This document shows positions 1 to 10,060 of a DNA stretch of 64,000 nucleotides, in pieces. The DNA is from Alopecurus myosuroides (Eukaryota; Streptophyta; Magnoliopsida; Poales; Poaceae): contig CM054060.1 in NCBI GenBank assembly GCA_028641055.1, forward strand, positions 207,848,445-207,912,444. Reading direction: 5' to 3'. The notes under the pieces were generated by a model. The model was not told the origin of the DNA, ran no database searches, and saw only the letters and a list, made by a program, of their open reading frames with translations. The position numbers and the translations under genes were made by a program. How positions within the stretch are numbered: position 1 is the first letter of the stretch; each line of letters begins with the position of its first letter.

Positions 1-18
1 AGAGGATAAGGGGGCAGC

Positions 19-294
19 ATGGTGCCGACGCTTGAATCCATTAGGAGGAGGCGGGGGACGGAGGCGGGTGGTGGCCACGAGGACGAGGGAGCGGCACATC
101 AACAACACGGAGATGAGCAACATCTGGTCGACGCGCCTCAGTCTGCAACGCCGCAGACGCAACCGCTGCCGGCGGATTTCTTTCATAATTTATTTGACGG
201 CAATGGAGGAGGTGCAAGTGCCTCTCTACATGAATCAGGTGCACACTCTCTTCTCATCTTCCTGATTTTGCCTCCTTCCAGTGGCCTGCTTTGA
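19..294 (+). other. GC-rich coding-like ORF, possibly a captured first exon
   Basis: A 91-codon ORF opens at ATG 19 in a locally GC-rich stretch and runs to 294. A plausible donor (CAG|gtgcac) near 238 would leave a peptide ending in a region containing PLPADFFHNLFDG and a glycine/serine-rich tail. I do not recognise the protein. A second GC-rich patch at about 560-760 also has open frames on both strands without a recognisable product. Both sit upstream of the katanin fragment and in the presumed Helitron, so capture from a host gene is the simplest reading. The alternative is chance openness of GC-rich DNA. No homologous neighbour supports an intact gene. Confidence 0.22.
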
Positions 295-1345
295 GAGCTT
301 CTCATCTCTGTTCGTGCAGATTTGTTTTCTCTACGCCTACAAGATGTTCGATGAAAATCCTAGAAGGCTAGAGGAGGATTGATCTATGTAAGCCGCCCGA
401 TTTGATTCTTCAAAAAATTAAGTCTAGCCAATTGAAGATTCTTAGTTACATTTGAGCCAATTGATGATTGTTAGTTTACACTACAATCTGTTTGAAACAG
501 TGTCACAAATATTCTGCCTGATGGCGCCACCATCTCAGTTGATGGACTACAATGGCCGCCGAGTGACCAGCAGCAAGCTGTGCGTGCCCTCGCCACGGAG
601 ATGCCATGGCAGTACAGGTGGTGGCCGGCTGAGGGCGCAACAGGTGGACGATGGAGGCCTGCCGCACGCGCAACAGGCCGGCGATGGTGGCCACGTCTCG
701 TGGACGACGGTTGCTGCGGCGCGGCCTCAGCGCATGGTCGACAGCGACCTCGGTTGATGGACAAATAAATGCACTGCTCAGTAGAAAAAAGAGAGTACAT
801 GTACGAATAAATGCACCGCTCATACTCCGGTTCCAAAAGGTTACTGCTAACTCTTTATTTTCCAAAATAGATATAGTGTCCTTCTGACTGAGACAACTTG
901 AGAGCATTTTCTGTAAACGGGTTTACAGCCTATAGACCTTTATTTCTTTTCAGGTATCTTAATAACTGCTGCCCCTCTATGATTCTGATTCGATTGAGAT
1001 TGTTAGAGAAACTGCACATACAGTTGTGTTATGTTTATATTGAAAAGTTTCAGATGTAAGAACTGTTATGTAATTATTTGGGTTTTGAGATGTTTCCACT
1101 CTTGATTTTTGGTCTGAACCTATCAGTGGATATTGTAGTGTTTGGTGGCACTATGGTGAGTTATTTGTTAGCCACTGCATTACGAGTTTCTGCTTTGCAG
1201 CACATGGATTCATTTCTGTGCGATTGTGGTTATCCCATGATGCATCAGATTTAATGTTCAGTACCTTTTTTAGGATGATGTGGTTCAAAGTATATTGCTT
1301 TTATTATCACTATTGCACAACTATATGGGAAGGCTCTGAAATGAG

Positions 1346-1426
1346 AAACTGTTAAAAGAGTTTCTGGAGAAACCTGATTGTGTGGAATATCCTACGAGGA
1401 GTAATGAAGCATATATTTACTACCAG
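1346..1426 (+). pseudogene. Exon-like fragment, unrecognised
   Basis: A 27-codon open stretch begins after an AG at 1344-1345 and ends exactly at CAG|gtaatg, a good plant 5' splice site. The peptide begins KLLKEFLEKPDCVEY and ends EAYIYYQ. It is protein-like in composition compared with the AT-rich sequence around it, which looks intronic. I cannot name the parent gene. It could be another captured exon in the presumed Helitron, upstream of the katanin exon, or an accident of short length. Confidence 0.25.
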
Positions 1427-2334
1427 GTAATGTGGCATATTTTATATTTTCAAACTTGTGATATGTACATGTTTTATTAGATGGGGTGGTACCATTCTTT
1501 TTGTGATATAAGTTGCCATCTTTTGTTCTAGGATTCAATTTAGCATTAGGTGAAAGCTAATCCAGCATGAATAAATGCAGGCTGACAATGAAACATATGG
1601 GTTCTCAATCATGTTTAACTATTTGAGGAAAAAATAGCGAACTGTAATTGGGAATAGGCGCTGAGCTCTGATATCTATTGACTCAGATTTGTTTCGATTT
1701 TTTCAGAGTGTTGTTGTATTATTATTTTACAGCAACTAGGTTCAGTGCAGTGGCTTAATATTTTGTTGTATTTGAGGCAACTAAGTTCAATACCTTGCCC
1801 ATTGTTTTTTCCATAAATGTATAGTGCTTGAAAATTTTAAACTCAATAGTCTTCTTTAAAGTTTACATGATGCAAAGAAAAATCTAAAGAACCATCTTGA
1901 CAAGCATTCTCAGTTTCAATGTGATTGCAATTTAAAATCACCTGCCAGTTTTCTAGGATATTCTCCTTTCCTTTCTCCTTCCACTGGTCTGAGGATTTTC
2001 TATGTTGCCCTTGCGTCGACTGTCAAAGGTGGAACTTTAATAACACTAAAAACAGATGACGAAAACAGGGATAAAGAATGCAGTTTTGTGACAACCATGG
2101 GAATCTTGGACATGTTTACTTAAATTGCTTTGCTTCGTTTTTTTTGGTATCTGCACACTTCTAGCATATTATAGGGGCTGTGCTTTATAGAAATTGTCGA
2201 AAATATTTCCACTTGAATGGGACATTGAGGAATAAGAAGGTGTGAACCAGTCTTTATACAATTTTTCTGTATTTGAAGTGAAAAGATAAACTGTAATTTT
2301 AATCTTGCAACTGTGCCTGCTTCTCTTGTCACAG

Positions 2335-2522
2335 TTCTTCGTACTTCCACTGGGCATAGATCAGATTGTTCCTCTCTTGATTTCTACTCGTTTGGATAAT
2401 TTTTGCCTCTGGTTCTGCAGATACAAAAATCAAAATATGGGATATGTGGAAGAATAGATGCGCTGAGATTCACTCTTGATTGTCGGTGGATTATTTCTGG
2501 TGGGTCTGAAAGTTCTGTCAAG
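2335..2522 (+). pseudogene. Katanin p80 (KTN80-type) WD40 exon, decayed
   Basis: Reading on the plus strand gives, in pieces, TGHRSDCSS-DF, then FASGSADTKIKIWDM, then LRFTLDCRWIISGGSESSVK. These are the consecutive parts of two WD40 repeats of the katanin p80 regulatory subunit (family pattern: TGHRSNCTSVEFHPFGEFFA, SGSxDTxLKIWD, RFTPDGRWVVSGGxDxxVK). The katanin p80 subunit targets the microtubule-severing p60 ATPase. Splice sites survive: a polypyrimidine tract and cacag at 2330-2334, and AAG|gtaaag at 2521. Damage visible: TAA at 2396, a one-base deletion in the following T run, and loss of about 14 codons (the KGH...G turn) near 2457. It is one or two exons only, inside a presumed Helitron, so a captured fragment and not a gene. 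Confidence 0.75.
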
Positions 2523-2552
2523 GTAAAGTGTTGATCATGTCCACGGAATATA

Positions 2553-2710
2553 ATATATAATCAGCCTACTAAGCAGAACCGTAGACCAAATTGCTGGAGA
2601 ATCTTCTGGTCACGAGATTACTTTTAGCTTTGCTTATGTCCTCTTTGATCCTTTCTGAAGGTGGATAAGAGAATAAAATTGAAACATGTTCACTAGAGTA
2701 CTTTTATTTT
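2553..2710. repeat. Direct repeat, copy 1 (158 bp)
   Basis: The stretch from tatataatcagcctac to agtacttttatttt recurs 183 bp downstream at 2736-2893 with a handful of substitutions and small indels. It lies just after the katanin exon's donor site, so it is a local tandem duplication of the intron. No TIR or coding content is seen. Confidence 0.85.
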
Positions 2711-2735
2711 ATATGATCCAATACATTCTCAATGA

Positions 2736-2893
2736 GTATATAATCAGCCTACTAAGCAGAACCGCAGACCAAATTGCTGGAGAATCTTCTGGTCACGAGA
2801 TTAGTTTTAGCTTTGCTTATGTTCTCTTTGATCCTTTCTGAAGGCGGTTATAAGAAGAAAATTGAAACTTGTTCACTAGAGTACTTTTATTTT
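2736..2893. repeat. Direct repeat, copy 2
   Basis: Second copy of the 158-bp intronic duplication. Differences from copy 1 include gtagacc/gcagacc, attactt/attagtt and gtggataag/gcggttataag, so the duplication is not very recent. Confidence 0.85.
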
Positions 2894-3817
2894 AATTTTG
2901 TATGGGCTAGAGGTAATGTGATGTCTAATGGAACCAGTGATTAATTTCAGGCATTGCTTTGTTGTGCTATATATGACTACACTTTCCACTCCGCTGCTAT
3001 AGTTTTCCTGTTTCCATGCCCATCTTAATTCTGGAGATGATGGCTGGAGGCTGGTTGTACATTGATAAATGTTATGTGCTGAATTTATTTGGTTGCATAT
3101 CAAATCGTTTTCCCATTACTTTGTCGAACAACTTAAAAAAATTATTGATATGTTTAGTTAATGACTCCACATTGCCAAGTCATGCTGGAAATTCTAAAGT
3201 TGCCAAAATGTGGAAAAATACTAGCAACTGGTTTGCTTCCAATTACCAGGCCTAAATGTTGTCGATGCTGAAATTTGGCAAAAGTATGTTGGCTGCATGT
3301 TCTTTTTTCCACATAAACCAATTGAAAACTATTTTTGGTAGTATGCCGACATATCGGCAAGGTACTAATTGGCGGAAAACTGGGCAGGCCTTATATACTC
3401 ATAGATTATACCTATGCATGCATGGAACTTTTAGTTTAGTTTTTAATGATGCGATGAACTTGGCGATACACGTTTTTAATGATGCGATGAACTGGCGATA
3501 CACTTGATAAGTAACAGTCCAGAGAAATATTACCAAGTTCCATTTTAGTGTGAAGGGTAGCAATATGTGTAGAATAGTGGCACATGTAAATGTATATTCA
3601 TGCTTCTGAATGACACATTTTATGGAATACTTCACCTGTTGCATGTTGGTAGCTATTTTCATCGTAATATAATATGCTCCAACGGTGATGCAATCTTATA
3701 ATGTCAATACACTTGTTCATAGTCATACAAATCAATCAAATAATCGATTATATTATTAGTAAGAGGGTATTTATAGTTTCTGATGCTTAACATGCCTATT
3801 TGGCAAGGGTCGTAGGA

Positions 3818-4425
3818 TGCAAGGCCTCTTGGAAAGAGGTTTGCATGCCCAAGGCCCTGGGTGGACTTGGTGTCCATGACTTGAATTTTCTCAAGTTTGG
3901 AGTGGTCTAGAGTTTAACCTTATCTCCTGGTGTTGAAGCTATGCTCTTAGCGGCGACCAGATGTATAGTTGGAGATGGCACGCTCACTTCTTTCTAGCGC
4001 GATAAATGACCCAGCGCAAAGGATATTACCCCTGATCTGATAGCTTTCATACATCCCAACAACTCCCTGCCGATGACAGTGACTCAAGCTCTTGATAAGA
4101 TCCTTTGGATCAGCAAAGTTTAAGGTGTTCTCCCGGTTCAAGTCATTGTGCAGTTCATACAACTTTGGTAGTCCATTAAGTTGTGCCTGCACGAGCTCAA
4201 CAATATCTGCTGGAAGTTTATGGCTAATGTCACCTTCACTGCAAAAACAAGCCTATCAAGCATTCTTCCTTGGTACAGAGGGAGCTGATTATGCAGATCT
4301 TCTATGGTGCAGCTGGGCACTGCTCAAAGAAAATGTGTTCACTTAGCCGGCTCTAAGAAATAGTATCTGGACTTGTGCTAGATTGTTGGCCAAGGGGCTA
4401 CAAGGTCCAGCCAAATGTTTGCTAT
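3818..4425 (+). pseudogene. LINE-type ORF2 C-terminal (zf-RVT) fragment
   Basis: Plus-strand pieces match the C-terminal region downstream of reverse transcriptase in plant non-LTR elements (zf-RVT region). In order: ASWKEVCMPKALGGLGVHDL from 3823; IVGDGTLTSF-RDK with a stop where Trp is usual; KDITPDLIAF; GVLPVQVIVQFIQLW; FTAKT; AYQAFFLG...LLWCSWALLK around 4255-4330 in another frame; and WTCARLLAKGLQGPAKC to about 4425. Family members read WK.VC.PK..GGLGV.DL, then GDG..T.FW.D.W, then the AY..FF.G / W..WAP.K block and CWT.DRLARRGL. Multiple stops and frameshifts make it a dead 5'-truncated remnant. Confidence 0.7.
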
Positions 4426-5118
4426 CCAATAAACTTGCTGAAAACTAGAATCTCATGGTTTAGTGCCCAACCTGAAGGTCCATTTGGTTTCAGGTTCTTT
4501 TTACTGTAGGCTTCCATTGATTTGTATCAGTGTAGAACGACATAGTCAGAGAAGGGTGGAGTATCTTGCCAAACTGTACACCAAAGGACAAAAAGAAGGG
4601 AGCTCGCCACCATCAGCATCGCTTGCTATCCCCTTCTATGTATGTACGTAGATGAACAATAGAATTTTTTCTATGTATGTAGATAAACACTACTGTATAA
4701 TTTTTTTATCGAATGCATGCTTCTGAAGCTGTATTCAATAGTAGAATTAGTGATGTAAAATTAGCGAGGAACCGAATTTGTGGCGGCTAGCTAGGCAGGG
4801 AGTAGGTAATAGGGAGTAGTGCTTTGTTTGAGCAGTGAGCGGACGACTGCAAGGTCTTTCATTTAAAAATAAATTCAAGCCTGAATCTTTTTCTCGCGCC
4901 AGTTGTGCATTAACTTCTCTTAGCTTATATGAACTATACTATACTATTTTTTTTCTACCTCATGGTGCATGCCTTCCAGTTAGTGAACTTCAGTCGCAAA
5001 ACAAAATTGCAATGTACTTGGAGGGATGGTCAATATTTTTTCTTAAAATTGCAATGTACTTAGAGAGATGGTTAATATTTTTTCTTATGTAATAAAATTA
5101 CAGCATAAATTCGATATT

Positions 5119-5148
5119 TGCGCCAAGCGGGCGCAACGGGTCATCTAG
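5119..5148 (+). other. Helitron 3' terminus (hairpin + CTAG)
   Basis: Stem TGCGCC / GGCGCA with a 5-nt loop, followed by ACGGGTCAT and CTAG, then T of the AT target. This is the standard 3' architecture of plant Helitrons. Confidence 0.6.
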
Positions 5149-5409
5149 TATGAGTAAAAGATAGATAGAGCTATGAGAAGAAAATTTTCCTACCCATGCA
5201 CAATACAACAAGACAAACAATCAATGGAAAATAACAACCTAAAATATTTTTTCTCTTAACCAAATTTCAAAATTTGGACTAATTTTTTAACAAACTTAAG
5301 CAAAACAACTTAGTTGCAAACCAAAACACTATAGCATTGCCATATCACAAGTTGATAGGTCAATACTCAAACAAAAACTCTAGCTAACACATTCTTCCAT
5401 GGTGGTCAA

Positions 5410-5856
5410 CTACTGGGATGGATCACAACTCTTCATGATGATCTCTATGTTCTTGTACATCTTCAACTCCTTTTCAAGGGCGTTGATCTCTTCTTCAGCT
5501 TCCTGGAGATCCTTCTGAGTGTGATAAATTCTCCACATGAGTCTTTCTCCTAGTTCTGTGATAGCCTTCCATGTAGCGCATCTAGCTGACTCGAAGAATG
5601 ATGTGTATTGTTGTGGGTTGGTGAAGATGTAGTCCCCTTCTGTCTTGTGGTCATACTCCTTGCTTCTGTGTAGGTGAAGTTGAACCCACCAATACTCTTG
5701 GCCATCTTTAGTAAAGGGAAAACCTGCGTAGAGTGTTGCTCCTCCAAATCCTAATCTTATCATTAGGTTCTTCAGTGCCTTTGGAAATCCAGTCTCACAA
5801 TCCAGAGTCATGGTCATCAGTGGGTCCTTCTTTAGTGATTCAAAGAGGTTGGTCAT
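5410..5856 (-). CDS. Intact 148-aa ORF of unknown function in an LTR element
   Basis: Open from ATG 5856 to a stop at 5410, the longest intact ORF in the left third of the window. The N-terminal two-thirds contains LDCETGFPKALKN, a glycine/phenylalanine-rich stretch, DGQEYWWVQLHLHR and FFESARCATWKAI. The last 45 residues (about 100-145) are charged with heptad-like spacing (QKDLQEAEEEINALEKELK), predicting a coiled coil. It begins about 540 nt downstream of the PBS of the minus-strand element, where gag would be, but no gag motif or zinc knuckle is present. A pyrimidine-rich stretch and gatag directly precede the ATG, so this could instead be an exon beginning at an acceptor site. I do not recognise the family. 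An extra retrotransposon ORF or a captured exon are both possible. Confidence 0.45.
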   Translation of the reverse strand: MTNLFESLKKDPLMTMTLDCETGFPKALKNLMIRLGFGGATLYAGFPFTKDGQEYWWVQLHLHRSKEYDHKTEGDYIFTNPQQYTSFFESARCATWKAITELGERLMWRIYHTQKDLQEAEEEINALEKELKMYKNIEIIMKSCDPSQ

Positions 5857-6391
5857 CTATCAAGGAGACAAGACATCAGAAGATTGAACAATTGGTAGAA
5901 GTACCAGAGGAAAAGTAATCCTAACTATGTTAGAGTAGAGTAGACATCAAATCCTAGGGTCCTTGAGGTCCTTGGTGGTGGTGAAGTTGCAGCTCTTCAT
6001 CCTTATGTTGGAAGTCCTTGGCGATTGCAAAATTGAAGCTCCATAATCATTGAGTTTTGAAGTGTAGGAGAAAACAGAAGCCATAAAAGCATAAGGTAAG
6101 GAGGTACTAGATACGAGACAAGTAAAGGTACTGACAAAATATTGAGTCTTCTTCCATGGTGATCATTAGATCATTAACAACTTGTTGAATTTTGGATATT
6201 CACTATAGTGAGAGATATTGGCACCCGCTAGCCAATCAGGGAACCGGTCTCATGTACGTGGACATGTAATGTTGGTCCGGGCTGCTTCATCTCACTATGC
6301 CGCTAGGATCCAAAAATCCTCAAAGGAGTTAATAAATTTGATCAAAAAGGTTTTTCCAAACCTAAGGGCTCGAACCTATAGGCAACACTTT

Positions 6392-6403
6392 GCTCTGATA
6401 CCA
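6392..6403 (-). promoter_or_regulatory. Primer-binding site (tRNA-iMet type)
   Basis: GCTCTGATACCA on the plus strand is the complement of TGGTATCAGAGC, the primer-binding site used by most plant Ty3 elements. It is 3 nt from the LTR edge TGTAGC. Confidence 0.8.
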
Positions 6404-6406
6404 TTT

Positions 6407-7583
6407 TGTAGCACCCTCACATTTAATAATGTAAGAACTACTGTGTTAAGTGCTAGTCCCTAGATCAATGCTAGCACCACCGAACAAAATGTAAAGTATC
6501 ATTGCAGAAATATCAAAATTATTACAAAAGATCCATAATAGCCAAGTATAGCTTTATTACAAAGTGCATAGTCTTGGAAGACTAGCAAAACTCAGAGTTC
6601 TAAACAGCAGAAATAAAAGAAGCAATGAGCCTCCATCTTCAATCATGTGCCACAGGCATTATATGTTGGGTGTAGACTCGAGTCCAAGCACTTGATCAAA
6701 CTTCATCCTCAGAACTTCCTGCATGCTGGAATATGCAGCCCCCGAAGGAGATTCGGTACAAACAATGTACTGGCAAATGACACTATGGTGGATATAAAAT
6801 GGCAAGTCTAAACTACATGCATATCTGGCTTGGTGGAGTTTAGGCTATTTGCAGAAAGCTAGTTTTTCCCTAACACTTTTGAAAAAGAGTTTTCTTTTCA
6901 AAGATTGGCACCATGGGACACACCCATGAGCACCACAACTAATGTTTCCTCATCCAAATTTTACTTCTTCAAAAAGGTGTTGAGATTCTTCTGTCCATCC
7001 TTGTCGAGCTGCTCAAAGTCGTCCATTATCGGGGACACAGCTATGATCATAGTTTCCAACTCTGCAGAGGTAGTGCACTTTCACCCTTTGTCTTCAATTA
7101 GTTCAAACATCCTATACACGCGGAGTGCATCATGGAAAGGAGAGAATTGAGACGAGATCTTTCACAAGCAATAATTCAACCCAACCAGCAAGACCCGTTC
7201 CACCTATAATTATTCTACATCTTCATGTCAAGCATGAGCTGAACTCTCACAACTTAGTTGATGAAGACAGAGCCCATATGTCAAAGGGCTGCACAGGAAG
7301 CTACTAAACTTAGAGGACTTGGTAATCTCTTTGTTTCCTGGGTGGCATTCCTCAAGTGAACTCCTTAGGAGATTAAAGGCCCTAAGGAGACACTCAACTT
7401 TCGAAAACCACGCAATACCAAACCCACCCAGGTGGTTCATTGAAGTTTATAATTAGCATTTTCCACAACATTGAGCAAAACAAATTTGTAGCAAGGCTAA
7501 GCATCTACCAAGTACTAAGTCTTCAAAATAACAAGTCTAAAGGATGGCTACACACTAATTGGGATTTTGCATAGCATAATAAT
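6407..7583 (-). repeat. 5' LTR of the minus-strand element (truncated)
   Basis: Begins TGTAGCACCCTCAC next to the PBS. No second copy is in the window. The right edge is approximate, set where sequence typical of an Athila-like 3' region starts. Several short open frames inside (for example 6905-7150 plus, 7228-7440 minus) have no homology I recognise and are treated as non-coding. Confidence 0.5.
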
Positions 7584-8276
7584 AAATTAGTGAAAATTCC
7601 CTCTTCTTATCCTTTTTATTTTGTTTTTGTGCCAAGAATAGACTCTAATAGGGAGGAAGTAAGATTTGGGGAAGTTGTCGTCCTAAAACGGATTCTGTGC
7701 TACCACCAAAAAAATTATTTCTCTCAGCAAGAACATCGAATTGAGATGAAAGTTTTGTGCATATGCCCAAGTTGTTATCCAACTTTCATTACTTCTGCAC
7801 TTTTTGATTTGATGCATAAGATTTTCGAAAAAATTGATCTTTACCTGCTGTTCTGTTTCGACAGATTTCTACCAATATTTGCATTTGCCTCTTAATCTTT
7901 TTCTTTTGGTGTTATTTTGAGGGGAAGAGCTTTAAAATAAGTTGTGACAGTAGATAATTTTTTAATGGGTGTTATACTTGTGTTGAAACTGAACCAAAGT
8001 GGATTTACTATTTTGGTTACACTAACGTTGTTAATGAAGATTGTGTAAAGTTTTGTATGGAGTGAGTTTTCAAGTGTAGGGAGAGAAGAATGATACGAGA
8101 ATATGAACAATGGACAAATGATAAAGCTTGGGGATGCCCATGTCACCCCAAGATATATCCAAGAAGTACAAGCGTCAAAGCTTGGGGATGCCCAAGGCAT
8201 CCCCTTCTTCATCAACAAAAATATCAGGTCCTCTTTCAATACACTATATTTTTATTGCTTCATATATTATGTGTTA

Positions 8277-10060
8277 CTAGCAAAATGCCCGTGCGTTGCA
8301 ACGGGTCTAAAATAAACCAAACATTTGTATTTTGAAAAATATTCGATTTTGATGCTATCATTGTTTTAGAAAACTCCTCTAAAATGGGGAAAAATCACCA
8401 CTTACTATCCAATATTTGTTTTCAACATGGTTGTCCAGAAGTAGAAATTATCAGTCAAGCATCATCCAAAAACTTATGAAAGACAATTACAATGCGGTAT
8501 TACTTTTTTTTGTTGCTAAATTAGCGGTAAAATCACTAAATAAATAATCTTATCTATCATAAGTTATGAAAGACAATTAGTGCGTTATTGAAATAAACCA
8601 AATAGGAAGGAAAGGTGGAATAAAATTTCTTCCTGTACCTAAGTACCATACGACATTCTACTGCAGGTGCAGGTGTATGTTGGCATTAAACTTCAGTTTT
8701 GTTCAGAGTAGGAGGTGTGTGTTCTTCAGATAACCTATATGTACTAATGTACACGATTGATACTGCTTATATGTAGCTTTTGTAGTGGACGATTTGTGGA
8801 TGAATACAACTGTTAAGAATCAAATTGCGGTTATGCAATGCAAGCAGCTGGTCTAATTCAGATAAAATCGATGCAAAACAATTGTGAAAGGGGCAATTGG
8901 AGATAGATGATCAGAACAACAAAATGACGCGGCAGATTTTGAAAGCAAGAGCGGAGAGCCAGCTCCCGGAGACGCGCCGCCATAGCCTCGCCCCGCAGCC
9001 GGAAGAAGAGCTAGCCGCAGCGCCGGTGGCGCCAGTACAAAGGCTGAACGGGCGGCTGACGGCCGGCGCAACATATCAGTATTTTCCCTCGCGATCTCCC
9101 TTGCAACTCGGACAAGGGAGACCAAGTTTCCAGGCCTATACTGCAATGCAACAAGCTTCCTTCAGAGATAGAACACAAGGAGAAAGCACTGCTGGAAGAT
9201 AACTTGAGCCTGCCGAGAGGAATCTACAGAGCCTACTTCAGGTTCATGGAAAAAATTACTCCTTTGAGGAATTATAACAAACATCTCATGTGGCCAAATG
9301 ACACACATCTCAATTGCTTGATCAATACCGAACTCTTCCAATCAATGCATCAACGACACAGGATAAAATCAAGCAAATATGGAGGAAAAGAAGCACATCT
9401 GGGCGAACTCAATAAGGGGTCCTAATTGGTAAACAAACAGCACGGTGTGAAACCAATACTTCTTGAAATCGACCCACCAAATATGCAGAAGTGTCGAGCG
9501 GAGCTTTGAGCGCGGTATGCAAGCGCAGGGTTGAGGCGGGCCGCTGCCCAGTGCCCTGTAGCTTCCTCTGGCTCCCCTTTTATTTCCTTATGCAATTGAA
9601 GCCTGAACAAGAGCCATGCCCTCGGAGACTCCGTTGTGTTTCCGGTCGGGGGAGAGAGTCAGAGAGAGAGAGAGAGAGGACAGAGGGGATTGGATGGAGA
9701 TGTGCCAATCGCCATTGCCGAGGAGCTGCGCGCCCGGCATCCCCAGCTAGGTCGCCTCCAAACGGCCGTCCCTGACGCCAAGCTCGGCAACCCATCGTCT
9801 AGCTCCTCCGTGACCACGTGCGGCTCCTCTCCGGCTGCAGCCGCCGTCGCCCATCTCGAAGCACACCTTTCTGCGCCGCCAAGATCTGCACTCTGCAACC
9901 ACTCGCCGCACGCGTTCGTGTGCTAGATAGGGTGCAGGGGCTTCAATGCGAACGTGCCCAAGTTTTTGGAGTGCGGGTTGATTTCCTATTTTAAGAGGGA
10001 CTAAAGTGTAAAAATGCGCGACGTACGACCACCACCTGAAGGCCTATTATATAGTAGAGA
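8277..10060 (-). mobile_element. Complete non-autonomous Helitron (1784 bp)
   Basis: On the minus strand the element starts TCTCTACTATATAATAGG (10060 leftward), preceded by host A. It ends with the hairpin CCCGT...ACGGG, about 10 nt, then CTAG (8277-8280), followed by host T. So it is inserted between A and T as Helitrons do. Removing it rejoins the Athila-like sequence ('ttatgtgtt' to 'attcttggagagtc'), which confirms the borders. There is no Rep/helicase. The GC-rich centre (about 8880-9920) has open frames on both strands but no protein I recognise. It is probably captured gene sequence, with an AG microsatellite at about 9659-9680. Confidence 0.88.
9659..9680. repeat. (AG)n microsatellite
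   Basis: Run of about ten AG dinucleotides inside the GC-rich centre of the Helitron. Confidence 0.9.

Larger units (their letters stand above)
1..5148 (+). mobile_element. Helitron-like element, 3' part, carrying gene fragments
   Basis: The right end has the Helitron 3' signature: a 6-bp stem hairpin (TGCGCC / GGCGCA, loop AAGCG) at 5119-5135, about ten bases, then CTAG at 5145-5148 followed by host T. The left end (expected A|TCTCTACTA) is not found, so the element probably begins before the window. The interior is a patchwork of intron-containing, plus-strand exon fragments (a GC-rich ORF near the start, an exon-like stretch at 1346, a katanin p80 exon at 2335) and a LINE remnant. Grass Helitrons are known for collecting unrelated gene pieces in one orientation. 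Because only one terminus is seen, the assignment of all 5.1 kb to one element is inference. Confidence 0.5.
5149..7583 (-). mobile_element. Ty3-type LTR retrotransposon, 5' end only (minus strand)
   Basis: Orientation is set by GCTCTGATACCA at 6392-6403, the complement of a tRNA-iMet primer-binding site, three bases left of an LTR edge TGTAGCACCC at 6407. The 5' LTR therefore runs rightward from 6407. It shows the same order of landmarks as the LTRs of elements C and D (GTACTGGCAA..., accessory direct motifs), but strongly diverged. Its far edge is lost near 7583 where Athila-like sequence begins. Internal sequence lies leftward and contains a 148-codon ORF. It is cut off at 5148 by the Helitron end. 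No gag, pol or PPT is recognisable. Confidence 0.6.
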
